This document shows, one piece after another, positions 1-11,017 of a stretch of DNA of 64,000 nt. A program made the translations under genes and the position numbers. This DNA comes from Pyropia yezoensis (lineage: Eukaryota; Rhodophyta; Bangiophyceae; Bangiales; Bangiaceae): contig CM020619.1 of assembly GCA_009829735.1 (NCBI GenBank), positions 21,161,366 through 21,225,365 on the forward strand, in the 5' to 3' direction. How positions within the stretch are numbered: position 1 is the stretch's first letter; each line of letters begins with the position of its first letter. The notes under the pieces were generated by a model that was given only the letters and a program-made list of their open reading frames with translations, did no database searches and was not told the DNA's origin.

Positions 1-238
1 GGGGGGGGGGGGGGGGGGGGAGGGGGCAGGGGGGGCGGCGCCACTGCGCAGACAGTCTGTATGTATGTACCGCCGCACGTGGCGGCGGTGCTCTCTGGGG
101 GCGCGGGCGGCCTCGGCGCGGGCGGCGGTGTGCCGTCACCGCCGCTCACGGCAGCGTGGCTGGCCACGCCGGAGAGGGGGGGAAAGACCGCAGGTGGAAC
201 ACGGGGTATCGTCATGATACCTAGGATACGGCGGCGGG

Positions 239-282
239 GCGAGTTGGCCAAGGCGGTGGGGCGAGTTGGCCAAGGCGGTGGG
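239..282. repeat. 22-bp tandem duplication
   Basis: Two consecutive copies of a 22-bp unit containing GAGTTGGCCAAGGCGG, at 239-260 and 261-282. Confidence 0.85.
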
Positions 283-764
283 GCGAAGGGGAGAGGGTTC
301 CGGGGGGAAGGGAGGGGGGAGGAGGAGAAGGGGTCTGGCCAGGGGGGCGGGCCGCCGTCGTTGCCCTTGGGCAGTGCCACCGCCGGCCGGCCGCACGAGC
401 CCGCCGCCCCCCGCCGCTGTCGGCCTGGCACACGGCGGCAGGGGCAGCGCCCCCCCCCCCCCCCCCGCCCCCGCGGCCGCCGCCGCCACTGCAGCTGCCG
501 CCTCCTGCCGGGGCCCCCCAGTGGCGCCCGCCCACCCCCCCCCCCCCCCCCCCCCCGGATCGCCCCCGCCGATGCCGCCGCCGCCGCCGCCGCCCACGCC
601 CCCGTTGGCAGCGCCGTGCGAGCAGCGGCGGTCGCCGGCGGCCGGGCCGAGGGGCTCCCTCGCGTCGGTAGGTCCATACCACCACCCGGCGCTCCTCCGC
701 CCCTTCCCGCTGCGTGGGGGATGGGGGGCGGGGGGTGGCCCCCCCTGCCTCGAGCAGACCCTCC

Positions 765-802
<38 letters not shown>

Positions 803-1454
803 CCCGCCGCCGCCGCCTGCCGCCGCTGCCGCTGCCGCCGCGGGCGTCCGCGCCCGCACCGCGCCGCGCCGCGCCGCGTCACGCGGAAAGTGTGCGGCAC
901 GAGTCGGGGGGAGTGGCTGCGGGGGGCACAGCCCCCCTACCCCCGCCGCGTGGCGCCCATCGTCTGTGGACACCGTTCAAAAAGGTCCAGGGGGGAAACG
1001 ACGAGGGGGGGAACCCAGCCGTCGCCCGCTGTGCGCCTGGCAGCGGCTGCGGGGCCGCGCCGCAGGCCGGCGGGCCGCGGCTTTTGGGGGGGGGGGGGGG
1101 GGCCCAGGGTAGGGTAGGTAGGTAGCGTGCCGGTCACCGGTGGGGTTGGGGGGTGGGGGGGGGGGGGGGGATCAGCACAGACACGACCCAGCGCGGGAGC
1201 GTCCAGCGTGTCGCCCGTCGGCGTGCCCCTTGGCGGCAGACGAGGCGGCGGCGGAGGCGCAGGGAGGGGGGGGCAAGAGAGGGGGGAGGTGGGGGGGGGG
1301 GGGGTGTCGCATCGGTGCGCGCAACCGTTGACGCCTCCGGCCGGCCGCGAGCTCTTCCCCCCGCTCCCCACCTGTCTCTTCCCCCCCTCCCCCCCCCCCC
1401 CCCGGCAAACCCCCCGTGCACGATCGAATCGGTTGGCGGGGACCGTTGCGTACA

Positions 1455-1515
1455 AGACGAGGCGGGGATCGGTTGCAGAGACGAGACGGGGATCGGTTGT
1501 GGAGACGAGGCGGGG
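1455..1515. repeat. 24-bp tandem repeat, about 2.5 copies
   Basis: Units begin at 1455, 1479 and 1503, each starting AGACGAGRCGGGG followed by ATCGGTTG in the two complete copies. Period is 24 bp with few mismatches. Confidence 0.8.
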
Positions 1516-2323
1516 CCTCCGCCCGCCCTGCAGGCACAGCTGTGGGGTGGTGTGCCAGGCCTCTGTCCGAGTGTCTGTCCACCACGGCCGTCCAGGGCGG
1601 GGGGGGGGAGCGGGGGGGGGCGGCGGGGGTTGCGCTGAGCATCGATCCTGACGGACAACGTTCAGGAGCCAGATGTCATACAGAGTACTGTACAGACAGG
1701 CCCTACTACCTCATTTTCATGCCCGCCTCCCGTCTGCGCCGCGTGGGGGGGTGATTGTCCGCAGGAGCCGCCGACCGCAACCGGCGGGGGCCCCGGGGCA
1801 CGGCAGCCCCCCCCGGCGCCCTCCCCCGGCGCCCGCCCCCGGCGCCCGCCCCCCCACTCAGTACGCGCAGCGCGGGGCGGGTCTGTGGGGGGAGCCACCG
1901 CTGCTGGGAGACGGGGGGGTAGGCGGCGGGGGGAGGACAGACGCCACCGCCGCCTTTCCGTGCCTTTCCGGCTGCGCGGCGGTAAATGGCGCCAGCCGCC
2001 TGACGCTTGACACGGTCCACACGGCTGCCTACCTACTCGCCGTGGCCCAACAGCCCTGCGGGCGCATGGGATGACCAGCTTCCTGAGCTGATGAAGGAGG
2101 ACCGCCTGGCCCGTATCAACCGACAGGTAGTGTCCGATGGGTCAGCATCGCTCGCAAACACCCCCCCCCCCACACACCCGTGGGAGGGCAGCCGCGCGGT
2201 CCCCTGCGCCGCCGCTGCCGCCGTCATTGTTGCCGCCGCCGCCGCCGCTACCGCCGCTACCGTCGCCGCTGCGGCTGCCGCCGCTGCTGCCACTGCCGCC
2301 AATGGCGACACCATCCATGGCAC

Positions 2324-2515
2324 GGGGCCCGTGGTGGGGGCCTGCTCCCTCCGGGACGCCGTCCCGGGTTGAGGGAGTGGAGGGCAGCGCCACCACCTCC
2401 GCTGCCCCCGCCAGCCGGCGGGGCCCGTGGTGGGGGCCTGCTCCCTCCGGGACGCCGTCCCGGGTTGAGGGAGTGGAGGGCAGCGCCACCACCTCCGCTG
2501 CCCCCGCCAGCCGGC
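2324..2515. repeat. 96-bp tandem duplication
   Basis: Two apparently identical 96-bp copies, 2324-2419 and 2420-2515, each starting GGGGCCCGTGGTGGGGGCC and ending GCCAGCCGGC. The period is a multiple of three, so frames stay open through it on both strands, but no recognisable protein results. The near-perfect identity points to a recent duplication. Confidence 0.9.
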
Positions 2516-2986
2516 AGGCAACGCAGGGGGTATGCGCGTGCGGCGGCCTCAAAGACAAAGAGAAAGAGAGGAAAAGGGGCCATTGCCGTACGGTACACAG
2601 TACGGATGTAAAAACATGCGTTCGGACAGTCTTGGACGGTCGTGAGACTACAGCTTGACTTCGAATCGTTTCTATGCTCTGACTTTGTGGCGAGACCCGT
2701 CTTGCTTCTCGAGGCCGTCGTAAAGCGCTGGAGGCGCGCCGGCAAAGGGCAGGGGTGGGGCGAGGGTGGAGCCCAAGAAAAACAAAAAATGGAACAAAAA
2801 AGACCAGCCAGGTGGCCAGAAGGCGGCGCCCGCCCCAGCCGCAGAGGCAGGCAGGGGCGGGTGGAACAGACCGCAACGCTCATGACGCCCCCTCCCACTA
2901 CCCCCCCACAACACCCTCGTCGCGGTGGGCGGGAGCACGGGCCAGTCGCCTCACTCCTCCCCCCCCTCCCCTGCCACGTCAGTCAT

Positions 2987-5900
2987 TCATCCCACTTCCG
3001 CCGCCGCCCTCCCCCCCCCCCCCCCGCTGTCGCTCTCCTCGTCACTCCCCCGCCCGCCGGCAGCGTCTGTCTCGTCCGCGGCCGCCACGTCCAGCTCATC
3101 GTCACTGGCGCGGCCATACCAGCTGCGGCCGGCGCCAGCGTCGACATCGTCCTCGGCAATCTCCCCCTCCTCCTCATCGTCCTCGTCGTCGGCCGTGTCT
3201 TCGGCCGCGCCGGCGAGACGGCTGGCGACGGCGGGGGCGGGTGCGGCGGCGGCAGAGGCGCCATCGTCTTCCATGAGGTCGTCGGGGTCGAGCTCGCCCT
3301 CGTCCAGCTCCCCATCGTCGCTGCCGCCGAGGGCGCGGTCCGGGGCGCCCACCTCCCCCTCCTCCACCTCCCCATCCTCGTGGCTGCTGCTGGCAGCTCC
3401 GCGGGGAGGGGTGGGGGGCGCCGCCCCAAATGGGGTCTGCGCCTCTGCCTCGGCCATGAGGGCCATGTCTGGCTCCTCCCCGTCCTCCTCCTCCTCCTCC
3501 CCCTCCTCCAGCACCTCCCCCTCCTCGGGTGTCTCGCTCCGGGCGGGCTGGCGGCCAGACGCCCCGTCAGGCCGATCGGGGAGGGGCGCCGCCGCAGCGC
3601 CGCGCGGCGGCGGCGGCGGGAGCTCCATCTCTACAGGAGGCCGGTGGCGGCGCGACGCAGGAATCCGGGCGACCAGGTCAGAGGCAATGGCAGCCTCGGC
3701 AGCAGCCTCGGCGTCGGCCGAAGCCTTGGCGTCGGCGGCAGCCTTGGCGACAGCGGCGGCCTCGGCGTCGGCCGCACCCGTGGCGTCGACAGCAGCCGTG
3801 GCGTCGACAGCGCTGCCGACGCCGCCGGCCGCCGTCTCCTTGACCGCGTGGAATGGCGTCGAGTGGGGTGAGGGCGACTCGGCAGCGGCAGCAGCAGTGG
3901 CGGGCGGCGACGGCGGCGGTGCTCGTGGGGGAGCTTCTACCGCCGGCGGTGGCGATGGTGACACTGCGGGGGCCCGGCCAGGCACGGGGACCTCTTCGCC
4001 CGCAGCCTGCTCTGGGAGGTTGCCCAAGGCGGCCTGCTCAGCCGCCCGCAGCGCGCGCTCTTCCTCCTCCTCGGCGAGCCGGCGGGCAGCAGAGAAGGCA
4101 TCCGCGTCGACAATCGCTTGCCGCGCTGCGGCCGCCCGCGCTTCGGCCGCTGCGGCGCGGGAAGCCGCTTCGGCGGCGGCCTCCGCCTCGGACGGATGCT
4201 CCCGAGCGCGGGCGGCCGCCTCGGCCGCCATTGCCGCAGAAGCGGCGGCAGCGGCGGTCGCCTTGGCTGCCGCCGCCTCCAGTTTGACCCGCCGCTGCTC
4301 CTCCCGCTTGCGGCGGCTGGCGTCCCGCTTTGCCAGCTTCTTCTGCTGCGCCGCCAGCCGCGATGCGGCAGCCCGCTGCGCGGATGCGCTGGTCTTGCGC
4401 CCGCCACCGCCGGCAAGGGTGGTGGCAGCCGCTGCCACGGCGCGCGGGGTTGCGCCAGCACCCCCACCCGCCCCTCGCGAGCGGGCCGCAGCGCCGCTGC
4501 GGGGCCGCTTGGCACTGGGTGGAACCCGAGGTTCCACCTCCAGGGACGAGCCTCGGTCACTAGACATCTTGCCCCCAGCAGGCGACCACGACGGCCGCCC
4601 CGACGGGTCCGCCTCGTCGACACCGGGCGAAGGCGATGGTGCGATGCTGCTACCGCCGCGCGAGCGCTTGCGCGCCGACGCTGGCAGAGGTGGCAGCGCG
4701 TCACTGCCGTCGCCCTCTAAGCGGGCAAGGAACTGGCTGTCGGTCATGCGGTCTAGCGCGTAATTTCCGGCGCCCTGTTTGGCCGCACGCCGCTGGCGGA
4801 TGATACCCATGTTGTTGCCACCTGCGCTGGCAGCCGCCGCCACCGCCGCGTCGACGTCGGTGGAGATGGCACCTTCAGCAAGCACGTCCACAACCTCCTC
4901 CTCGTCGCCACGGGACGCCAGCATTTCGGGGGTGGGGGTGGTCACAAAGTCGGGGATCTCAGCCTCGGTCATGAGTGGAGGCACGTTCCCTGCCTTGGCC
5001 TCGCGTTCGGCATCAATCTTGGCAAACAGCTCGAGCTCACCCTTGCCGCGCTCCAGCATTCGATTGATATCCTCGGGGCTGGGCAGCGTCAGCTGCTCTT
5101 CAGCCTCCTCCCCCTCGTCATCGTCGTCATCGCCCTCACCGTTACCGCCTGTGCCGCCGCCCGAGCCGCCAGTGCCAGCGCCAGCACCTGCTCCGCCGGC
5201 GCCCGCACCAGAACCGCCATCAGTGCTGGCGTCGCCCGTGCGGAGGAGCTTCTTAAGCATGGCCTGCCGCTCGGCGTCCTTGGAGGTCTCATCAAACATG
5301 CCCGCTGAGATAATCTTCTGCTCAAGGCCCCGCTTGAACGACGCACGAGCAATGACACTCTCCTCCACCGAGTTGGACGTAATGAAACGGAGCACAAGCA
5401 CCTGCCGACGCTGGCCGATACGGTGCGCCCGGTCTTGTGCTTGCAAATCCATCTGCGGGTTCCAGTCAGAGTCGAAGATAATCACCGTGTCGGCGGTCTG
5501 CAGGTTGACGCCCAATCCCCCCGCCCGCGTTGTTAATAGGAACACATTGTACGCCGAGTCTTCGCTGTTGAAGTCGGCCACCATTGCGCGCCGGTCCTCG
5601 GGGCGCGTGGACCCGTCCAGACGCAGAAAAGGGATGCCACGGTGCCGCAGCAAGCGCTCCTGCAGGTCCAACACTCGCGTCATCTGGTTGAAGATGAGCA
5701 TCCGGTGGCCGCCTGCGAGGAGCTTGGTCAAGCAGGCGTCAAGAAGGGCAAACTTGCCAGCCGCCCGCACCAACTGCTCCCCGTCGGCTTCGAGCGTGGC
5801 CGAATAGTCGTCAAAAAATAGGTACGGATGGTTGACGCACTTCTTCAGCTGCATCGCCGGGTTGGCCAGCAGACCGTACCGCCGCCGGCCGTTGGGGTCC

Positions 5901-8659
5901 GTAAACACCATGTGTTGGCCAGTGACGACGCGTCGGTACATGAAGCGCTGCCACGCAGACATGTCACACAAAAGAACGTGCTCCAGCTTGGATGGGAGAA
6001 GCTCACCCATACGGAGCACATCGCTCTTGAGCCGTCGTAGCAGGAACGGTCGAAGAACCTGGTGAAGCCGCCGGATGATCAGAAGAGACTCCTCCTCGGT
6101 GAGCTGAGCATTCTCCTCGGTAGCGGCGTTTGACGTCATCGACGCAAACGGGGCGGCAAACCACGCCTCGAACGACTCACACGAGGAAAACACCTTGGGC
6201 AACAGGAAGTTGAGGAGCGCCCACAGCTCCGAGAGCGAGTTCTGCAACGGCGTCCCCGTCAGCAGCAGCCGGTTGCGTGACACGTACTGGGTTGCCAGGA
6301 CAACGCTCAGCCGCGAGTCTGCGTTCTTAAGTCGATGACCCTCATCAATGATGATGTGCTGCCAGTTGAGCCGCCGCAGCAGCGCCTTGCCCCGCACCAC
6401 GTATTCGTAGGTGACAAGGCACACGTTAAAAGCGCCGGGAGCAATCACCTCATTGTACAGCCGCCGCCGCACACGCGCGTCGCCCGTAAAAACAACAACC
6501 CGGACAGAAGGACACCACCGCGCAAACTCCATCTCCCAGTTGGCAAGCGTCGACAGCGGTACAATAATCAGGTAGGGGCCGGCGTTGCCCTTGACCTCCA
6601 TCAGGTGAGCGACAAGCCCGATCGTTTGGATAGTCTTACCCAGCCCCATCTCGTCGGCCAGAATCCCGTTCAGCCGGTTATTGTACAGGGACACCATCCA
6701 CTGAATGCCTTGCATTTGGTAGCCCTTCAGCGTGCCACCAACCAAGATGCTCGGCTGGTCACAGACAGACTCTTTGACCGCATGGGCAATCTCATAGTAG
6801 GTTGGCGCCTTGAGCGCAGCGGGCGCGGCGCCTGCTGCACCACTCTCCCCGTCGCCACCGGCCGCGGCATCATTCGCAGCCGCCGAAGTGCCTGCCGCAG
6901 CCGCTAACCCGGCTGGCGCGGCAGCGGTGGCACCCTCCGGCCCGTCGCGTCGCTCGTCATTCGCCCGTTCCGACGACACAATCGCACCCAACTCCTTAAG
7001 GTAGCTGTCAGTCTGGTTGAGCAGCTCCATCAGTCGGCTGTTCTTGGTCTGCCGCACCAGCTCCAGGTAACCCTCCTCGTCGTCGTCACGCAGCTTCTGG
7101 ATGCGCGCCCGCTCCTCGTCGCGGCCAGCGCGGTCGAGACTCTTGGCACGATCTTCATGGAACTTGATGACGGCCTTGGTCGTCACCCGCACAGAGCGAC
7201 GGACGACGTCACGATGAAACTGACGAAAGCGGGTGGCGTGGTCCACGACCGCCGCCAACCAGGCGGCCTTGACTTTGCGCCGCTCCCGCTCCCAGCTGTC
7301 GGCGGCCTTGGCCGCCGCGCGGGTGCGGCGCTCACACTCACGCTGGAGACCCCGCAGCGCACGGGCGCGGGTTTTGGAGCCCCGCCGGCCGTCCTTCTCG
7401 GCGACGCGGCTCTCCTGTCGTAGTTCCGCCCGGAGGGTGCGCTGCAGGGACAGCAACCGCAGCTGCCGCAGCCGCCCACGTAGGAGCGCCGCCTCCCGCG
7501 CCAGGCGGTTAGCCTCGGCGGCGGTGGCGGCCAGGGCGTCCAGGGGGGTGGACGCTGGGAGGGGGGGGGCACTCACAAGGGACGTGGCACCGCTGCCCAC
7601 CGAGTTTGATTGCGGCTCCGCTTGCCCGTTGGCGTCGGTCATGGGCGTCTCTGCTCCCGCCCGCGGTGGCGGCGGTGGCGGCGGCGGCGGCGGCTGCGTC
7701 AGCAGCTCGGTCACCTCTGCCACCTCCACCGCCACCTTGCGCGCGACCACCCGGCCCCGCTCACGGACGAGGGTGGCCACGTCCAACGCCGCTGGCCGCG
7801 TGACGGACATGTCGGGCCGCCGCACCGGTAGCCGCCGGTCGGGCAGCACAATGATACCCGCCGAGACACCGTCCCCGCTGGGGTCGGGCGGCAAGATGAC
7901 TACCGGGTTGGGGGGCGGGGGGAGTGCCACGGGCGGTGGAGCCACTGGGGGCGGTGGCAGCGGCGGCGGTGGTGGTGGTGGTGCCGGTGGCGCCGCCGTG
8001 ACGGGCGTCGCCGCGGCTGCGGCCGCCGCCGACGCTGCCGACGCTGCTGCTGCCGCCGTCGCGGCTGCGGCGGCCGCCCCCGGTGGGGCGGCGGCAAAGC
8101 CCGGGACAAGCCCCTTGCGAATGGCGTCCACCAGCTGCTCGGGAAACGCCTTGCGCTCGGCCAGGAGCTTGTGGGCGAGGAACCGCAGGCGCAGCGCCTG
8201 CATCTGCTGGAAGGTGAGCTCCACCTCGGGGTGTGGCCGCGTGTGCGACTTGAGGAGCGCCAGGAGGGTGCCGTAGCGCGCGTCAGTGGCGGCGGCTTCG
8301 TCGCCCAGCGACGCCTTGAGCTCCCGCATCGCCGCGCCAATGGCGTGGATCATGTCGGGCCGCAGCGGCAGGCGGTGCTTGACCGCCTCGAGCGACGCCA
8401 CATCCAGCCGCTCAATGGCCGACGCGCTGCTGCCACCGCCGCCGCTACTGCCATTGCCGCCGCTGCCGCCGCTGCCGCCGCCGCCAGGGGGGGGAGCACC
8501 GCTAGCAGTCGCGCCGCCGCTGCCCGCGCCCGTCGTCGCCGCCGCCGGCGCTGCCGCCGTCGCTACTGCTGCTGCCGGTGTCGGCGGGCGGCTCCCCACC
8601 CCCGCGGCCCCCGTGCCCCCCCCCCGACCGGGCGCCCACCCGGCCGACCCCCCAGCCAT
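2987..8659 (-). CDS. Snf2/Brahma-type ATP-dependent chromatin remodeller
   Basis: Single-exon gene of 1890 aa starting at an ATG (8659). Domains in order: Gly/Ala-rich N-terminus; QLQ-like helix at about 147-183; Ala/Pro linker; HSA-like basic helix at about 456-530, the usual docking site for actin-related proteins; DEXH ATPase from about 640 with Walker A (ADEMGLGKT, 668-676) and DEGH box (772-775); helicase C lobe at about 965-1085 ending in QAQDRAHRIGQ; SnAC-like region at about 1120-1260. The C-terminal 600 residues are Ala-rich and then acidic. QLQ-HSA-ATPase-SnAC order is that of the Snf2/Brahma (SMARCA2/4) catalytic subunit of SWI/SNF complexes, which slide or evict nucleosomes in the nucleus. 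No bromodomain is visible, unlike animal and yeast members. The ATPase core looks intact. Family assignment is secure; complex membership is inferred from family. Confidence 0.95.
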   Translation of the reverse strand: MAGGSAGWAPGRGGGTGAAGVGSRPPTPAAAVATAAAPAAATTGAGSGGATASGAPPPGGGGSGGSGGNGSSGGGGSSASAIERLDVASLEAVKHRLPLRPDMIHAIGAAMRELKASLGDEAAATDARYGTLLALLKSHTRPHPEVELTFQQMQALRLRFLAHKLLAERKAFPEQLVDAIRKGLVPGFAAAPPGAAAAAATAAAAASAASAAAAAAATPVTAAPPAPPPPPPPLPPPPVAPPPVALPPPPNPVVILPPDPSGDGVSAGIIVLPDRRLPVRRPDMSVTRPAALDVATLVRERGRVVARKVAVEVAEVTELLTQPPPPPPPPPPRAGAETPMTDANGQAEPQSNSVGSGATSLVSAPPLPASTPLDALAATAAEANRLAREAALLRGRLRQLRLLSLQRTLRAELRQESRVAEKDGRRGSKTRARALRGLQRECERRTRAAAKAADSWERERRKVKAAWLAAVVDHATRFRQFHRDVVRRSVRVTTKAVIKFHEDRAKSLDRAGRDEERARIQKLRDDDEEGYLELVRQTKNSRLMELLNQTDSYLKELGAIVSSERANDERRDGPEGATAAAPAGLAAAAGTSAAANDAAAGGDGESGAAGAAPAALKAPTYYEIAHAVKESVCDQPSILVGGTLKGYQMQGIQWMVSLYNNRLNGILADEMGLGKTIQTIGLVAHLMEVKGNAGPYLIIVPLSTLANWEMEFARWCPSVRVVVFTGDARVRRRLYNEVIAPGAFNVCLVTYEYVVRGKALLRRLNWQHIIIDEGHRLKNADSRLSVVLATQYVSRNRLLLTGTPLQNSLSELWALLNFLLPKVFSSCESFEAWFAAPFASMTSNAATEENAQLTEEESLLIIRRLHQVLRPFLLRRLKSDVLRMGELLPSKLEHVLLCDMSAWQRFMYRRVVTGQHMVFTDPNGRRRYGLLANPAMQLKKCVNHPYLFFDDYSATLEADGEQLVRAAGKFALLDACLTKLLAGGHRMLIFNQMTRVLDLQERLLRHRGIPFLRLDGSTRPEDRRAMVADFNSEDSAYNVFLLTTRAGGLGVNLQTADTVIIFDSDWNPQMDLQAQDRAHRIGQRRQVLVLRFITSNSVEESVIARASFKRGLEQKIISAGMFDETSKDAERQAMLKKLLRTGDASTDGGSGAGAGGAGAGAGTGGSGGGTGGNGEGDDDDDEGEEAEEQLTLPSPEDINRMLERGKGELELFAKIDAEREAKAGNVPPLMTEAEIPDFVTTPTPEMLASRGDEEEVVDVLAEGAISTDVDAAVAAAASAGGNNMGIIRQRRAAKQGAGNYALDRMTDSQFLARLEGDGSDALPPLPASARKRSRGGSSIAPSPSPGVDEADPSGRPSWSPAGGKMSSDRGSSLEVEPRVPPSAKRPRSGAAARSRGAGGGAGATPRAVAAAATTLAGGGGRKTSASAQRAAASRLAAQQKKLAKRDASRRKREEQRRVKLEAAAAKATAAAAASAAMAAEAAARAREHPSEAEAAAEAASRAAAAEARAAAARQAIVDADAFSAARRLAEEEEERALRAAEQAALGNLPEQAAGEEVPVPGRAPAVSPSPPPAVEAPPRAPPPSPPATAAAAAESPSPHSTPFHAVKETAAGGVGSAVDATAAVDATGAADAEAAAVAKAAADAKASADAEAAAEAAIASDLVARIPASRRHRPPVEMELPPPPPRGAAAAPLPDRPDGASGRQPARSETPEEGEVLEEGEEEEEDGEEPDMALMAEAEAQTPFGAAPPTPPRGAASSSHEDGEVEEGEVGAPDRALGGSDDGELDEGELDPDDLMEDDGASAAAAPAPAVASRLAGAAEDTADDEDDEEEGEIAEDDVDAGAGRSWYGRASDDELDVAAADETDAAGGRGSDEESDSGGGGGRAAAEVG

Positions 8660-11017
8660 GGCCGCGGCGGCGCACGACCGTCCCCCCGCGCGCTAACCCC
8701 ACCCCCCCCACCGCCCCCCACCCTGGGGCGGCCCCCCCGCCCCCAGCCCGCACCACGGCCGCCCCGGCACCCGTCTGGTCACCTGAGCCGCGCCCGCCCT
8801 GGCCACCAACCCACCCCGCGACCGTGCCCGCCAACCCCCCCCCCCCTCTGGCCACTGCCAATGATTCGCAGCCGCAACGGCCGCCAGGGGCGTGCGGCAC
8901 CCCACTGACCCGGTCACACCCACGTGTGTGCACCGCCGAGGGGGGGCGGAGTGGCGGGGGGGGGGAGAAGCCCTTCAGGGCGGGCGGTGGCAGCGCGCGC
9001 GCGTTGCAGGCCGCACGGCTCTTTCCCCGTTGGTAGGGCGACGGAGGACGTGGCTTCGGGGGCACAGCAGCGCGGGGGCGCGGGCGCAGGCAGCAAGCGC
9101 GCGCTTGAAACCCTTGAGGTAGCACCCCATTCCATGTCAGCAGAACTTTTAAACGTCGTAATTACTATCTGGAAGTATTGAGCCTCCGAGCCGAGCCGAT
9201 TACTTCTCTGGCAAGTGCGATGATGTTGGGGACGGGCTCGGCATGCGGGAGTGTGGGGGCGTTGAAGACTGGCTCGACAATGGGGAGTGCCTCGCGACGG
9301 CAGCCGTGGGACCTTGTGGACCTGGGCAGCGTCACGGCCATGGCGGATAGCATGCCATCGCTGAAGGCTCGCTTGTCTCGCGGCGGCAGTAGATAGCGGG
9401 ACGCTGAGGACTCAGGCGGTATCGCGACAATCATCTGACATTCACTCAAAAAGCGCGTGCCCTGGAGCACGAACGGTCGTTGGGACCACGCACAGAGTCC
9501 CCACCAACAGTGCGAGAAGCTAACGGGAGATGCTGACGAAAACAGTTCACCCGTCGATCACCACATGCCTTCCTCTATCCCCCGTGGCGCGCATGGCCCA
9601 CATATTGCAGCGTTGGGACACCCGCGTAACTAGCATGAACATTGTCCAATCTACCAACCTATGCATAGGCCTATGCGTACCTACCGTCTAAAGTCTCCGC
9701 AGGAAGGTGAACTGTCCACTGCTGTTACGGCGGCTGGACGAACGCAACCAGCGACGCCCCGTCCACACCGGCGAGGGGCACTCGTACTGGGAGCGCTCAC
9801 ACAACTGACCGACTGGTCTCGGGAGGCAGCCGCTGCACGCGGGCGGCGACGCGGTGGGGGTGGGGGAAAGAACCGTACGCTCCAGGCAAAAGGGGGTGGA
9901 CCTGCGTCAGACTGTCTACTGCAGACAAGCAGGGGACAGACAGAAGGGAAAACAGAGGAGGTCTGCACAAGCAATCGCGGGCGTGTGAGTCAACGGCTCC
10001 GCGTGCGGGCAAGCAGGGTGGCAGACGACGACGTGGCGGGGGTGCCTCAAAACTCAGTCTCAAAGGTTGTGTGCATCAACGAGGAGGATACGAAACCTCC
10101 ATCAGAGAAGATCTTGATTGAATTGGGATCATCAGCGTTGGGGGGGACCGGCGCGCGCCACGGGAGGGGGATGACACTCTCTCAGTATCCCAGCAGATGC
10201 GTGTACTCACACAAACAAGAGGACGTACCGTTGCTTCGATGGGGATGGGGGACCGCGCGAAGCGTGCGGGCAGGACGCAGAGGAACCGACCCATGAGGTT
10301 GCAGGCACAAACACCAGCGGGCAGCCGGCGGCCGCCATCTCCAAGGCCGGGGCCCCGTCGGTCACAACGGCCCAATAGGGACCATGATGTCGCCAACGGC
10401 AGCGCGACTTGGCTTGGAAAAGGCGGTGCTCGCGCGGCGACGGCGGCTCTGTTGTTGGGACAGACGGGACCGAAGGGCATGTGGGCTTTTTGGAGCCGCG
10501 CACAACCCGCGCAACGCCGTGATCCGAAATTGACACGTGTCCGAGGAATTGAAAGGCACGCGGCACCCGCCCGGCCTCGCCTTGTTCGATTACATGACGG
10601 GTCCGTCACCTTGCGTGTTACACCGTCCCTGGCGCGGCCGAACTGCCGCAGCGCGACGAAAGGTTTCCGATCGCCCGGCGCCCCCCCCAACACCGGCAAC
10701 GGCACAGCGGCAACGGCAGGGACGGCAGAGCCAGAAGCCTCGGCCACCGCTCCGGCGGTCTGCTGCGTTTTCTGCGCCCTCGGCTTGTCGGGCGCCGCTG
10801 CGGTGGGGGCGGCGCTCGTCACCCCCCCCCCCCGCTACCCCCCGCCCCCCCCCGCTACCCCCCGCCCCCCATCACCTCCACTCTGTCCCTGCCCATCTCT
10901 CCTTCACTGGCTTCACCCCCGCCCGCACCCTCCGCCTCCCCCCCTGTCTCCTCTCCATTTTGTGGTCGCTCTTCTGTGTCACCCTCGGCTCCTTTCCCCG
11001 CTTCGTCTCACCCCGGC
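8660..11017. other. Intergenic region between divergent genes
   Basis: Lies between the remodeller (leftward) and the BED-nitrilase gene (rightward), so it should hold both promoters. 8660-9120 is very GC-rich; 9120-10700 has more balanced composition. A 100-codon minus-strand open stretch at 9165-9470 has ordinary amino-acid composition but no ATG at its start and no family I recognise; it could be a gene remnant. 10820-10875 is a CCCCCCGCTA repeat tract. No TATA box or RNA gene was identified. Confidence 0.5.

Larger units (their letters stand above)
1..2986. other. GC-rich low-complexity intergenic DNA
   Basis: No supportable gene. The stretch is dominated by G and C homopolymers (1-20, 1085-1102, 1158-1171), CCG/GGC triplet tracts (about 565-600 and 762-830) and short tandem repeats. 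All six frames are open for long distances, but the translations are poly-Ala, poly-Pro, poly-Arg or poly-Gly with no domain. Downstream of the remodeller gene, around 2560-2800, composition becomes more balanced, but no gene was recognised there. Confidence 0.6.

Noticed and set aside
61-1125. Long overlapping frames on both strands at the window start
   Set aside because: They arise from CCG/GGC triplets and homopolymers in all frames; no domain, no consistent composition, many non-ATG starts.
2925-4763. 612-codon plus-strand frame
   Set aside because: Shadow of the remodeller gene on the opposite strand; Ser/Ala low complexity without motifs.
7233-8276. 347-codon plus-strand frame
   Set aside because: Antisense to the N-terminal half of the remodeller, whose domains are unambiguous on the minus strand.
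10076-10822. 248-codon minus-strand frame that could form a divergent promoter with the BED-nitrilase gene
   Set aside because: No ATG at the start and no domain; composition not convincing.
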